Assembly: GCF_002007565.1 (NCBI RefSeq)
Contig: NZ_CP015625.1
Coordinates: 558,001-622,000, forward strand
Source of the DNA: Ditibartonella choladocola
GTDB lineage: Bacteria; Pseudomonadota; Alphaproteobacteria; Rhizobiales; Rhizobiaceae
Direction: 5' to 3'
DNA: 64,000 nucleotides
The number at the start of each line of letters is the position of its first letter. The stretch's first letter is position 1. The notes beneath the pieces are model-generated. The model had not been told where the DNA came from and did no database searches. It saw only the letters and a program-made list of their open reading frames with translations. Of this stretch, positions 53,771 to 62,967 are shown piece after piece. Made by a program: the position numbers and the translations under genes.

Positions 53771-54296
53771 TTCGCCGATTGTGGCTACAGCCTTTGCCGG
53801 TAATGCTTGTGAAGGTGAAATGATTGAAGCTTCAAAACGGTATGATATTCCGTTAGGAATTCTTTATGCCGTGGGGCTTACCGAAACCGGCAACAAAGAC
53901 TCACTTCAACCCTATGCGCTTAATATTGATGGAAAAGCGGTTTTTGCACAAAATGAGTCGCAAGCATTGCGTATCTTTTATGAGGCAAAACGTCGCGGAG
54001 CAAAACTGATTGATGTCGGTTGTATGCAGATCAACCACTATTATCATGGAGAGCGCTTTCCCTCGGTAGCAGCCATGTTCCAGCCCCATCTCAATGTCGA
54101 TTATGCCGCGCGATTCCTTAAGGAATTAAGGCAACGTGAGGGAAGTTGGACCATGGCAGTTGCCCGTTACCATGCCGGTCCGAATAATAATCCCGCACAG
54201 AAACGTTATGTCTGTCAGGTCATGGCAAACATGATTGCTTCCGGTTTCGGAAAATGGACGCAAGCCTCGCGCCAGTTTTGTCGTGGAGAACTGTAA
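53727..54296 (+). CDS. periplasmic soluble lytic transglycosylase of the flagellar locus
   Basis: This peptidoglycan-cleaving enzyme opens the wall for the rod. From the GTG at 53727 (SD AGGAAGAAGG) it has 189 residues: a signal peptide (VKNVLFAILAVWLFNSPIVATAFA) and an SLT domain with catalytic Glu in YAVGLTETGNKDS. The family motifs MQINHYYHGERFPS and ARYHAGPNNNPAQKRYVCQVM follow. An open frame of 44 codons before the GTG lies inside fliK and is probably not translated here. It likely replaces the muramidase domain missing from FlgJ, as SltF does in Rhodobacter. Confidence 0.9.
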   Translation: MKNVLFAILAVWLFNSPIVATAFAGNACEGEMIEASKRYDIPLGILYAVGLTETGNKDSLQPYALNIDGKAVFAQNESQALRIFYEAKRRGAKLIDVGCMQINHYYHGERFPSVAAMFQPHLNVDYAARFLKELRQREGSWTMAVARYHAGPNNNPAQKRYVCQVMANMIASGFGKWTQASRQFCRGEL

Positions 54297-54574
54297 ACGA
54301 CGTTTTAATAAGCATGGTTAAATTTTATGGTTAACGTGCTTGACTATAACTAAGTATATGAAAATAAACGATTTTTATATAAAAAATAATTGTCGGAAAC
54401 GGCAAATTGTTAAAAAGGAAGTCTAATTTTGGGAAAATATGGCAGATTCTCGGCAAGAAAAGTTAAAAACGACTTGTAATTTTCGTGGTGAAAGATATTT
54501 TAAAGAAAAGTCCTTGTTAAGAATAAGTTCTGGAATTTCAGAATTTGGTAAGGACGTTTATTAGGAATAGGGAC

Positions 54575-55258
54575 ATGATAATAGTTGTAGACGAACGTAA
54601 GCTGGTGACGGATGGTTATTCTGCCTTGTTCGCACGGGAGGGCATCTCGGCAACAGGTTTATCATCTGCCGATTTTGATGATTGGGTAGAAACTGCCCCC
54701 AAATCGGAAATGTCAGCAGTCGAAGCGATTCTTCTTGGCGATTGTAAAGATCGTATCGAATTGCCAAAGAAAATTCGTGCTCACTGCGACGCGCCCGTAC
54801 TGGCTGTTACCGAAAACAATTCCCTCGAACAGACATTGGCTTTGTTTCAGGCCGGAATTGACGACGTACTTCGTAAACCCATTCATGTCCGTGAAATTCT
54901 GGCTCGTGTTGCGGCAATTCGCCGTCGCATGGGGGGCGAGATCCGTAAATCGGATGCTGCAGTTGTTCTTGGGCCAATCAGTGTGTTCAATGACGGACGC
55001 GATCCCAAGATCAATGGTGTGGACTTTGTCCTTCCCCGTCGCGAACGTCGCATTCTTGAATATCTGGTTGCCAATCACGGTCGGCGTGTAAACAAAACAC
55101 AGATTTTCAATGCGATTTATGGTGTCTTTGATACAGATGTTGAAGAAAACGTTGTCGAGAGCCACATCAGTAAATTGCGTAAAAAATTGAAAGCAAAACT
55201 TGGAACCGATGTTATCGATTCAAAGCGCTTTCTTGGTTATAGTTTGAATATTGATTAA
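54575..55258 (+). CDS. ftcR: flagellar response regulator FtcR
   Basis: FtcR is the OmpR-type master regulator of the Brucella flagellum (Rem in Sinorhizobium). The 227-residue protein has an atypical receiver (1-122: [11 protein letters not shown]..., LLGD at 53-56, RKP near 107) and a C-terminal winged helix ([51 protein letters not shown], then [13 protein letters not shown]). The loop after the presumed Asp56 is shortened, so phosphorylation is uncertain. No partner kinase is adjacent. The ATG at 54575 has a strong SD (AGGAATAGGG). It probably acts on the fliF promoter. Confidence 0.92.
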   Translation: MIIVVDERKLVTDGYSALFAREGISATGLSSADFDDWVETAPKSEMSAVEAILLGDCKDRIELPKKIRAHCDAPVLAVTENNSLEQTLALFQAGIDDVLRKPIHVREILARVAAIRRRMGGEIRKSDAAVVLGPISVFNDGRDPKINGVDFVLPRRERRILEYLVANHGRRVNKTQIFNAIYGVFDTDVEENVVESHISKLRKKLKAKLGTDVIDSKRFLGYSLNID

Positions 55259-55282
55259 TTTATCGCAACTCCACGCGATTTA

Positions 55283-55310
55283 AGCCTGCGTTTTCGCAGG
55301 CTTTTTTTTG
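55283..55310 (+). terminator. intrinsic terminator after ftcR
   Basis: AAGCCTGCG / CGCAGGCTT stem with a TTTT loop and a run of eight T. Confidence 0.92.
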
Positions 55311-55620
55311 GGCTTTATCAAGAAAAATTTGTAAACCTTTTTCTTGAGACCGGTGCTTTGAAATTCTGCTCGTTCGTATCATTTTATTTTACTGTTCAGT
55401 CGGTTGATAAAGTTAAAAACACATGAGCCGATCAGCGTTCTATTCTTGGTTTCGAGTTGCCAGTTTGATTTGAACCGGAAAACGGGTTCAGTGCAGCATT
55501 TTGATGGGCAGGTTTGACTCCAACAATCAGCTAACTTGCTTCAAAACTGTAATAACGCCAGCTTCGCGCAAGGAAACACTTCTATGTTGCAACTATGGTT
55601 CTCAACTCAAGGAGATAACA
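55311..55620. promoter_or_regulatory. flgE leader / promoter region
   Basis: About 310 nt between the ftcR terminator and flgE, with no convincing gene. A short hairpin TGAACC / GGTTCA (55471-55476, 55485-55490) occurs, and the SD AAGGAG precedes the flgE ATG by about 6 nt. The frame before flgE is open but unlike any hook protein. Confidence 0.45.
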
Positions 55621-56928
55621 ATGGGTATTTACGGTATGATGCGTACCGGCGTTGCAGGAATGAACGCACAGGCAAATAGACTGACAGGTGTTGCAGATAA
55701 CGTCGCTAACGTTAGTACGGCTGGCTACAAACGGACGGATACCCAGTTTTCCGATCTGGTTATGCCATCAACACGTAATGCTTATCAGTCCGGTGGTGTC
55801 ATGACAACTGTTCGCCATGATATTTCTATGCAGGGCGCAGGGCGCGGTACAGGAAAACCGGGCGATATCATGCTTGAAGGTAACGGTTTTTTCCGTGTTC
55901 AAGATGAATCCGGAACCGAGTATCTAACCCGTGCCGGTTCTTTCCAACGAAATGGTCAAGGCTATTTGCAAAATGCAGGTGGATTTTATCTGCTGGATGA
56001 AACCGGTAAACGTGTCATGATTAAAGGTGGCGCCGGCGAATTGCTTCAGGGGACAGCGACAACAAAAATTGATTTAACAGCAAACCTCCAGTCAGACAAA
56101 ACGGCTATCAAAAGAGGGGATGATGAAGACAACGGTGAAATACCTTTCTCTACAACAAATGAAAAAAGTTACCATCTAAAAAAATCAGCTACGGTCTATG
56201 ACAAGCAAGGCACGGCAGTGAGTGTCGACTTTTACTATACGAAGACTGCCGATAACACATGGGAAATGCGGGCTTGCGTAAATACAAAAGACGAAAACGG
56301 TAAGCCGATAGTAAAGCAATTGTTGAACCAACCTTTAACCTTTGACACTAAAGGTAACATCGCAACGCCAAAGGAGAAGTTAACGATCCACGTTCCAAAC
56401 GTGAACAACCCTGCGGTAGATCCTAAACCAGGTGAGAAAGATCCAGATATATTAAATAATACATTTCCGGTTACCATCAACATGGCAGGCACAGATAATA
56501 ACGGCAAAACAAGTATGACACAGATTGGTGCCAACTTCACATTCGATGCCGAAGCAGATGGTTACGCCCCCGGTACTTATAAAGGCTTCAGCTTTGGTGC
56601 AAATGGCGAAATACAGGTGAGCTATAGTAATAGTCAGGTGAGACAGATCGGTATCGTTGGCCTTTCCACAGTGACAGCGCCTGACTCACTTATTCCGATT
56701 ACCGGAACAGTATTCCAGGCAGTGCCGGAAGCTGGCGGGCAGACATTCGGACATCCCGGTGAAGGTACATTCGGCGTTTTGAGAAGTGGTATGTTGGAAG
56801 AGTCAAACGCCGATATCGGTGATGAATTGACAGACATGATCGAAGCCCAGCGCAATTATACTGCGAACTCGAAAGTGTTCCAGACGGGGTCGGAAGTAAT
56901 GGATGTTATTGTCAATTTGAAGCGTTAG
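55621..56928 (+). CDS. flgE: flagellar hook protein FlgE
   Basis: FlgE builds the hook. From the ATG at 55621 (SD AAGGAG) it has 435 residues: the N-terminal motif MGIYGMMRTGVAGMNAQANRLTGVADNVANVSTAGYKRTDTQFSD and a large central domain (DITLEG-like region DIMLEGNGFFRVQDESG, then KSYHLKKSATVYDKQGTAVSVDFYYTKT). The C-terminal helix is MIEAQRNYTANSKVFQTGSEVMDVIVNLKR. The open frame extends 40 codons upstream without similarity. It is the first gene of the flgE-flgK-flgL-flaF-flbT-flgD-fliQ group. Confidence 0.96.
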   Translation: MGIYGMMRTGVAGMNAQANRLTGVADNVANVSTAGYKRTDTQFSDLVMPSTRNAYQSGGVMTTVRHDISMQGAGRGTGKPGDIMLEGNGFFRVQDESGTEYLTRAGSFQRNGQGYLQNAGGFYLLDETGKRVMIKGGAGELLQGTATTKIDLTANLQSDKTAIKRGDDEDNGEIPFSTTNEKSYHLKKSATVYDKQGTAVSVDFYYTKTADNTWEMRACVNTKDENGKPIVKQLLNQPLTFDTKGNIATPKEKLTIHVPNVNNPAVDPKPGEKDPDILNNTFPVTINMAGTDNNGKTSMTQIGANFTFDAEADGYAPGTYKGFSFGANGEIQVSYSNSQVRQIGIVGLSTVTAPDSLIPITGTVFQAVPEAGGQTFGHPGEGTFGVLRSGMLEESNADIGDELTDMIEAQRNYTANSKVFQTGSEVMDVIVNLKR

Positions 56929-56987
56929 GACTAACCTTACTTGAAACCGGCTAGATGGCCGATTACATGAGATAAAAGAAGGCTAAA

Positions 56988-58343
56988 ATGACACTAGGTA
57001 CAGCACTTTCTACAGCAAGAAATTCACTCAAGACATCGTCTGGACAGATGAGTGTTGTATCCCAGAATATTGGTAGTGCGCGTGACACGAACTATACCCA
57101 TCGCACTACCCATGTCCTATCTGGTGCTAATGGCATGGTGAGTTCCAAGCTTATTCGGGATGATAATCCCGAACTTCTTGGAAACTACCTTCTCAAGTCG
57201 AGTCAATCGGCCGCGGCTGCGGCTATAAATGACGGGGCAACACAGCTCTCGAACATCTATGGTACAAACGACTTTGAAAATTCTCCGTCGCGTTTGCTTG
57301 ATGATTTCAAAAAAGCTTTGCAGTTCTACGCCAATAATCCAAGCCAAAGAACAGCCGGTGACGCTGCTATTGACAAGGCAAAAGATCTTGCCAACAGTTT
57401 GAATGCCGGTTCCAAAGCAATTGATAAAATACGCACCGACACAGATAGCGAGATCAAGGATTCTGTTGATCATATCAACGACCTTCTAAAGCAATTCCAG
57501 CAAGTTGAAAAAGAAATTGCCAATGAAAAAGGGTTGGGGCGCGACGGCTATGCCTATATGGATCAACGTGATGCAATTCTGAAAGAATTGTCTCAGGAAA
57601 TAGGTATAACAACTGTTACCCATCCTGATGGCTCAATGTCGATCTACGGCATGGATGACAGCACACTTTATGACAAGGTACCACGTCAGGTTTCATATTC
57701 TCCAAGCGGACCATTAGTGGCAGGAAAAGCGGGTAGCCCTGTCCTTGTTGATGGCGTTCCTCTTTCGCATGATGCTTTCAATTCGCCTAACGGTTCTGGC
57801 AAGCTTGGCGGTTTGCTGAAAGTTCGTGATGAAATTGCGCCGCAATATCAAAAACAACTTGATGAAATAGCAAATGCGCTGACCGATATTTTTAAAGGGC
57901 CTCCCGCTCTATTCGAGGGAGGTGACGAGACTAACGTTACCGGAACGGCGGGTAGAATTAGCGTTAATCCGGAATTTGATAGCAATACGGTTGACGGTGG
58001 TCCGGAAAAGCTCGGTAACGATATTCAGAAACTGATCGACAATTTGGATAAACCCCGTAATTTCGGTAAAGATACAGGGCTTGATAATACTCAAAGCATC
58101 ACGTCTTACAGTAAGCAATCTTTGTCATGGATGGAAGGCGTACGCCAGTCCGCAACTTCGGATAACGAATATAAAAGCACAATGTTCAGCCGTGCGGGCG
58201 AAGCTTTGTCTAATGAAACCGGCGTAAATACCGATGATGAAATGGCTCTGATGCTTCAATTAGAGCAGACTTATTCAGCAACTGCGCGTATCATAACGAC
58301 GGTCGGCAAAATGTTGGATGACTTGATGAGTGCGGTAAGATAG
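56988..58343 (+). CDS. flgK: hook-filament junction protein FlgK
   Basis: FlgK joins hook and filament. The 451-residue protein starts with the family helix LSTARNSLKTSSGQMSVVSQNIGSARDTNYTHRTTHV, has the middle segment ERDAILKELSQEIGIT-like QRDAILKELSQEIGITTVTHPDG, and ends DDEMALMLQLEQTYSATARIITTVGKMLDDLMSAVR. It is shorter than enteric FlgK in the central region. FlgN at 18336 is the likely chaperone. Confidence 0.95.
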   Translation: MTLGTALSTARNSLKTSSGQMSVVSQNIGSARDTNYTHRTTHVLSGANGMVSSKLIRDDNPELLGNYLLKSSQSAAAAAINDGATQLSNIYGTNDFENSPSRLLDDFKKALQFYANNPSQRTAGDAAIDKAKDLANSLNAGSKAIDKIRTDTDSEIKDSVDHINDLLKQFQQVEKEIANEKGLGRDGYAYMDQRDAILKELSQEIGITTVTHPDGSMSIYGMDDSTLYDKVPRQVSYSPSGPLVAGKAGSPVLVDGVPLSHDAFNSPNGSGKLGGLLKVRDEIAPQYQKQLDEIANALTDIFKGPPALFEGGDETNVTGTAGRISVNPEFDSNTVDGGPEKLGNDIQKLIDNLDKPRNFGKDTGLDNTQSITSYSKQSLSWMEGVRQSATSDNEYKSTMFSRAGEALSNETGVNTDDEMALMLQLEQTYSATARIITTVGKMLDDLMSAVR

Positions 58344-58350
58344 GTGTGAA

Positions 58351-59442
58351 ATGAAAATTAACTCGATTTCTACTTATGTATTGAATAATTCGCAACGTTC
58401 GATTGTCTCGCAAGCGCAGTCAGAGCTTGATGAAGCAAGTTATGAGGCCGCAACACAACGGATCAGGGATCCCGGCTTGAAACTTGGTCGTCAGACGGGC
58501 CGTTTTGTTGAAAATGAAAATCAGATTTCAACATTGCAAGGATTGAAAGATAGCAACAATTTGGCAGCGCAGCGTATGGCTTCGGCACAAACGGCTCTGC
58601 AAAGTCTGGTAGAAGCAAGCAGCAAGGATAAACCCGGTGGTAGCCTTATCCAGTTTAATAAAGCGCTGATGGGCGACAGTGTTTCTGCAACTCCGGCAAC
58701 CATGCAATCTGCTGCACAAACGGCGCTCGACTCTTTCGTCTCGGCAATGAATACGAGCTATAATGGTGAATATGTCTTTGGCGGCACCAATACCAGTCAG
58801 CCACCGTTCGATTATTATAAGGCGGGGAGCAATACCGGCACGAGCAAAATTGTGCAAGATACGTTCAGAGATTATTTCGGCTTTAATGTGGATGACCCAC
58901 AGGTGGCCAATATTTCTGCCGATGACATGAAATCTTTCATCGATGGACCATTCAGTAAACTTTTTGATGATCCAAGTTGGAATACAAATTTTTCACGTGC
59001 CAAAGATGGCGAAGTGATGAGACGCATTTCACCCAGCGGTGAAAATGCCGATATTTCGGCAAGCGCCAATGATGCGGGCTTCCGTCACGCTATGAAAAAT
59101 ATGATTCTTGTGGCCGAGTTCGGTAATATCGGATTATCTTCGGCAGCTCAGGGGACAATTTCCGATCGCGCACGGGCTTCTTCGAATAACCAATCGACGG
59201 GTAGTGCTGTTAACGAGATTATTACGTCGGCGTCCAATCTCGGTAATTCGCAAAGTCGCGTCACCAATGCCACTAATCATATTAATGCACAGCTCAGTAT
59301 TTTGAACCAGACACGCAATGACATGATTGGTGCTGATCCGAGCGAAGCAAGTGCGAAGATGATCCAGCTTCAGAACGTATTACAAATTTCATACACCATG
59401 ACAGCCCGGATCGCTAAAATGACTTTGGCTGATTATATTTAA
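58351..59442 (+). CDS. flgL: hook-filament junction protein FlgL
   Basis: FlgL is the second junction protein, flagellin-like at both ends. It is 363 residues: N-terminal ISTYVLNNSQRSIVSQAQSELDEASYEAATQRIRDPGLKLGRQTG and C-terminal SASNLGNSQSRVTNATNHINAQLSILNQTRNDMIGADPSEASAKMIQLQNVLQISYTMTARIAKMTLADYI. The middle part (YNGEYVFGGTNTSQPPFD) is typical. It follows flgK by 7 nt. Confidence 0.95.
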   Translation: MKINSISTYVLNNSQRSIVSQAQSELDEASYEAATQRIRDPGLKLGRQTGRFVENENQISTLQGLKDSNNLAAQRMASAQTALQSLVEASSKDKPGGSLIQFNKALMGDSVSATPATMQSAAQTALDSFVSAMNTSYNGEYVFGGTNTSQPPFDYYKAGSNTGTSKIVQDTFRDYFGFNVDDPQVANISADDMKSFIDGPFSKLFDDPSWNTNFSRAKDGEVMRRISPSGENADISASANDAGFRHAMKNMILVAEFGNIGLSSAAQGTISDRARASSNNQSTGSAVNEIITSASNLGNSQSRVTNATNHINAQLSILNQTRNDMIGADPSEASAKMIQLQNVLQISYTMTARIAKMTLADYI

Positions 59443-59497
59443 TTTAATCCTTTAGGGGTAAGTTGAATAATACGGATGTAAAATCTGGGGAATTTTG

Positions 59498-59872
59498 ATG
59501 TATCAGATGCGGTACGAAGATGTAATGGAAGACGATCAGATGGGAGCGCGTGAGCGCGAAAGCATTCTGTTCGATCGTTGTATAAAAATGCTACGTGCTG
59601 CCCAAAAAGCCGGGCCGGGAACTCGTGAAACTTATGAAGCAGTAGCTTTTACACGTAAGTTATGGATTATTTTGATTGAAGACTTGGGGCTGGCGGAAAA
59701 TGCACTACCGACAGAGCTTAAGGCGTCTCTGATTTCTATTGGTTTCTTTATTTTGAAGGAAATTCAGAGATTGGAAAATGGGGAAACAGCAGACTTCGAT
59801 GCTTTGGTGGAAATCTCTGAATCCATCAGGGACGGTCTTGCTACAAATCCGGAGAAGAGTGAAAATGACTGA
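59498..59872 (+). CDS. flaF: flagellar biosynthesis regulator FlaF
   Basis: FlaF acts with FlbT in flagellin secretion and expression in alphaproteobacteria. The 124-residue protein has the family pattern YQMRYEDVMEDDQMGARERESILFDRCIKMLRAAQKAGPGTRETYEAVAFTRKLWIILIEDL and C-terminal helix FFILKEIQRLENGETADFDALVEISESIRDGL. I use the ATG at 59498; the TTG one codon earlier has no better SD. It overlaps flbT by 8 nt. Confidence 0.92.
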   Translation: MYQMRYEDVMEDDQMGARERESILFDRCIKMLRAAQKAGPGTRETYEAVAFTRKLWIILIEDLGLAENALPTELKASLISIGFFILKEIQRLENGETADFDALVEISESIRDGLATNPEKSEND

Positions 59873-60293
59873 TAAAACGATGCATATTACGTTGCGGCCG
59901 AATGAAAAGATTTACTTGAACGGTGCTGTTTTACGCCCTGATCGTAAGGTTACACTGGAACTTTTGAATGATGCAACCTTCCTTCTTGAAGCTCACGTCA
60001 TGCAGGCGGAAGATACCAACACGCCTTTAAAGCAGCTTTATTTTACTGCACAGGTGATGCTGATCGATCCCGATACAGCCGACAAGACAGTGATGATTTT
60101 CATTGAAATGCTTGGCAAAATGCTACGCACTTACAATGATCCGATCATTCTGGAAGGTCTGCGCAAATGCATTGATTTGACCGAACAAGACAAGATTTTT
60201 GACGTTTTGAAAGTTATCCGCGGATTGTTCGACAGAGAAGCAACCATAATGGGCAAAAAGCCTGCGGTTGAAAAGGAACAAAAAACCGCCTGA
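59865..60293 (+). CDS. flbT: flagellin mRNA regulator FlbT
   Basis: FlbT binds flagellin mRNA leaders and destabilises or represses them in Caulobacter; in Brucella it also affects flagellin production. The 142-residue protein matches the family: [61 protein letters not shown], then [52 protein letters not shown]. The ATG at 59865 lies inside the flaF 3' end. Its likely RNA targets are the six leaders at 37322-44665. Confidence 0.93.
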   Translation: MTDKTMHITLRPNEKIYLNGAVLRPDRKVTLELLNDATFLLEAHVMQAEDTNTPLKQLYFTAQVMLIDPDTADKTVMIFIEMLGKMLRTYNDPIILEGLRKCIDLTEQDKIFDVLKVIRGLFDREATIMGKKPAVEKEQKTA

Positions 60294-60309
60294 TGTTAGG
60301 AGAAAGTTC

Positions 60310-60966
60310 ATGACCATAAGTGCTGTAGACAATAATACATCAAGCCTTATGAAATATACTCCGGCAACCAATTCGGCTGCCGGAAAGTCCGCCGCAGCCA
60401 CATCCAACTTCGCTTCAGAAACGCAAGCTGCATCCGACAAGGATAATACGTCGAAGACAAATACATATGCTTCGACAAATACAAATACTTCGACAACATC
60501 AACAACGTCTTCAACTTCTGGTACGAGTAGTACAAATTCTTCCGAGAATACCACTGGAAGCAGCAGTACAACTACGAAGACGCCGAATGCAGATTATAAT
60601 ACTTTCATCAAGTTGCTTATTGCCCAGATGAAAAATCAGGATCCGACCAAACCAATGGATTCGACGGAATTTGTTTCACAATTGGCAAGTTTTTCGGCTG
60701 TCGAGCAGCAACAGCAGACAAATACCAAACTTGATACAATGGCACAATCGCTCAAGAACATTATGGTTGATGGGCCAATTTCCCGTGCGGAAGGTTATGT
60801 TGGAAAATATCTTTCATATACTGATGAAAAAGGCGTTGTTACTTCCGGTACTGTCCAGTCGGTTACAATTTATAGCGACGGTTTGATCGCCAAACTTGAT
60901 AATGGAAAAGACTTGCTTATCGGGCCCGGCGTTACGGTCATGAATAGTCAACCGAAACAAGCTTGA
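60310..60966 (+). CDS. flgD: hook cap protein FlgD
   Basis: FlgD caps the growing hook. From the ATG at 60310 (SD AGGAGAAAG) it has 218 residues. Residues about 38-96 are a Ser/Thr/Asn-rich low-complexity stretch (for example [20 protein letters not shown]), unusual in length. The FlgD core follows: [52 protein letters not shown]-terminal small domain ends at [42 protein letters not shown]. Confidence 0.94.
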   Translation: MTISAVDNNTSSLMKYTPATNSAAGKSAAATSNFASETQAASDKDNTSKTNTYASTNTNTSTTSTTSSTSGTSSTNSSENTTGSSSTTTKTPNADYNTFIKLLIAQMKNQDPTKPMDSTEFVSQLASFSAVEQQQQTNTKLDTMAQSLKNIMVDGPISRAEGYVGKYLSYTDEKGVVTSGTVQSVTIYSDGLIAKLDNGKDLLIGPGVTVMNSQPKQA

Positions 60967-60988
60967 ATTTTGTTGCGGGAGCTTGAGA

Positions 60989-61255
60989 ATGAATGAAGCC
61001 GATGCCGTCGATATGGTAACAGCCGCAGTATGGACCGTTTTGGTAGCAAGCGGTCCAGCCGTTGGTGCGGCTATGGCAATCGGCATTGTTATCGCTCTAT
61101 TTCAGGCTTTGACGCAAATTCAGGAAATGACGTTAACTTTTATTCCTAAAATCGTTGTGATTTTTGTGGTTCTTGCTTTGACCGCTTCATTTGTAGGCGG
61201 CCAAATCTATTCATTTACCCAACTTGTTTATGGGCGTATTGAAACCAGTTTCTAA
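60989..61255 (+). CDS. fliQ: flagellar export gate protein FliQ
   Basis: FliQ forms the export gate with FliP and FliR. It is 88 residues from the ATG at 60989, with two membrane segments (VTAAVWTVLVASGPAVGAAMAIGIVIALFQALTQIQEMTLTFIPKIVVIFVVL) and the family's loop QIQEMTLTFIPKI. Normal length. It is the last flagellar gene of the block in this window. Confidence 0.95.
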   Translation: MNEADAVDMVTAAVWTVLVASGPAVGAAMAIGIVIALFQALTQIQEMTLTFIPKIVVIFVVLALTASFVGGQIYSFTQLVYGRIETSF

Positions 61256-62235
61256 TTCCGATTGGCTGAAACTTGAACTATTGCAATGGCTTCAATGGCT
61301 TCAATGGCTTCAATGGGTTCAATTTTTTTGGTAGAACCGGAAATGGTTGCTATTCGGGCAATCCGGTCGGTAATATTGACGCGACAAACAAACGGAAAAC
61401 ATTGATTGAGTTGGACCCGCTTTCAGCTTTCTTTATGCTGTCGGCCATTTTGATGTCGTTCTGTAAATTGGATAAGTTGTCTCCTGGCAACGCCCGCCTT
61501 GATATAGATTTTCTAACCAATTTCCGCGAATAGTCTTGAACGGCGACCGGTCTTCAATGAGCGAGAAAACCGGAATGGGTGAGAAAATCGGAGTAGAAAT
61601 GATTACCATTACTGTCAAGATGTTGTAATGGTTACACGTATTTTCTACCGTTATAATGGTAACTGACTATCCGGTCTCTATTCCATAATGACGTGTTATC
61701 AATATTATCGAGCGATTTTATCTATATAAATTTGATAATTCGGAATGAAATAAACCGAAGGAGAATCCCTCTTTAGCTAATTTATAGTTTTCACCAATAT
61801 AAAGATTGTAATCCTCTATCTATGCTGACGTTTGAGCAATGCGGTTTTGATAAAAATCGACACACAATTTGAATTTATTTATGCCGATATAGGCAGACAT
61901 AAGAATATTTTTAAAAAAATTTAAAAACACTATTCAAATATTTCAAATAAAAAGACAATCACAAATAAAAACTTGTTCAAAAAATCATTTTTTTAATTGA
62001 AGACAATAACAGAATGCAATTTTTCTCTAAAGTTTTATAAGCGGGCGTAACCCATCTCGATTATCATTTTTGTTAGAGGGATGAGATTTCAAGCAGCATT
62101 CGAGGGAACGATTTCAGGAAAATTTAGTAAACGTGCAGCTAAATAGGATTAGGCAAAAAATTAAAAATGGAAATAACGCCTATAGCAATTATTTCCATAT
62201 TTATCAGGCTCATTCAGTCGTTATTTTTAAGGAAA
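61256..62235. other. 980-nt gene-poor stretch after fliQ
   Basis: No supported gene. Contents are a 9-bp tandem repeat at 61285-61320, and an 8-bp inverted repeat ACCATTAC / GTAATGGT (61605-61612, 61625-61632) with a third partial copy near 61654. The last 500 nt are strongly AT-rich. It probably marks the end of the flagellar locus. Confidence 0.5.
61285..61320 (+). repeat. 9-bp tandem repeat (CAATGGCTT x4)
   Basis: Four direct units CAATGGCTT (the last CAATGGGTT) plus a partial fifth just after fliQ. In one frame it encodes NGF repeats, but that frame has no credible start. Confidence 0.85.
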
Positions 62236-62967
62236 CTAAATATTTTCCTTCAATGTGTTGTTCTTGACGACATTGTTATCAATTTCAGGCTGATAGTCAG
62301 AATTTTCTGAACCGGCTTGCACATTTCCGGCGTTATCCGGCAAATTTTGTAAAGCATCATGAGATGCGCTATCAATTCCTGCACTGCTATTCTTTTTATC
62401 GGCAGCTTTTACATCCGAAGGCAAATGCGGCAAACGTCCGTTGTTTTTCGACGTCGTCTTTGTGTCATTTATTTTGCCACTATTATCTGCATGAACGCCC
62501 TTGGCAAGGCGATCGTCTGTTGTTCCATCCGTATTTGTAACATCACCCGTATTATCGAATGACATTACTTTATTGTCTTCATTATCAGGAACCTTGATTG
62601 TTTGACCATCAATCCCTTTAACTTTCTTGCCATCGGCTTTCGACAAGCTGTCAGTTGCTTCGTTACTATTTACAGCATCATCGGATTGCCTTTGGACAGC
62701 CTCGAAAAGCTTCTCCATTTCGGCCCGTGCTTCTTCAAGATTTTTCTGATGCAGGGCTTCTTGAGACGCCGTTTGCTGTTCTTTTATCAGCTCGGTAATA
62801 TGAGCCATGATTTCAGCGACACTCGCAGAGATCGGATAATGCGGCCGCGGTTCGACCATAGGAATTTGCTCCACAACCGAGTCGGTCCGAGCCGTCTTAG
62901 TTGATGGCACCGCTACTTGCACTGTCGTCAACGAACGGGTGCCTGATGTAGCATCAACCGGTTGCAT
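62236..62967 (-). CDS. acidic, low-complexity protein, unrecognised
   Basis: This is a 243-residue protein from the ATG at 62967 (SD GGAGAG, 7 nt upstream); the frame opens earlier at 63000. The N-terminal part includes a helix (EIMAHITELIKEQQTASQEALHQKNLEEARAEMEKLFEAVQRQSDD, about 53-100), and the rest is Asp/Asn/Lys-rich and likely disordered. No signal peptide, no membrane segment, no Cys. It lies at the distal end of the flagellar block, divergent from fliQ. I do not recognise it; a secreted flagellar or FliK-like accessory is a guess. Confidence 0.6.
   Translation of the reverse strand: MQPVDATSGTRSLTTVQVAVPSTKTARTDSVVEQIPMVEPRPHYPISASVAEIMAHITELIKEQQTASQEALHQKNLEEARAEMEKLFEAVQRQSDDAVNSNEATDSLSKADGKKVKGIDGQTIKVPDNEDNKVMSFDNTGDVTNTDGTTDDRLAKGVHADNSGKINDTKTTSKNNGRLPHLPSDVKAADKKNSSAGIDSASHDALQNLPDNAGNVQAGSENSDYQPEIDNNVVKNNTLKENI

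Noticed and set aside
55501..55620. 40-codon extension of FlgE
   Set aside because: FlgE proteins start at the MGIYGMMRTG motif, which has its own AAGGAG; the upstream part has no similarity.
61273..61533. 86-residue frame with NGF repeats after fliQ
   Set aside because: The frame is produced by a 9-bp tandem repeat, has no SD and resembles no protein; only the repeat is reported.
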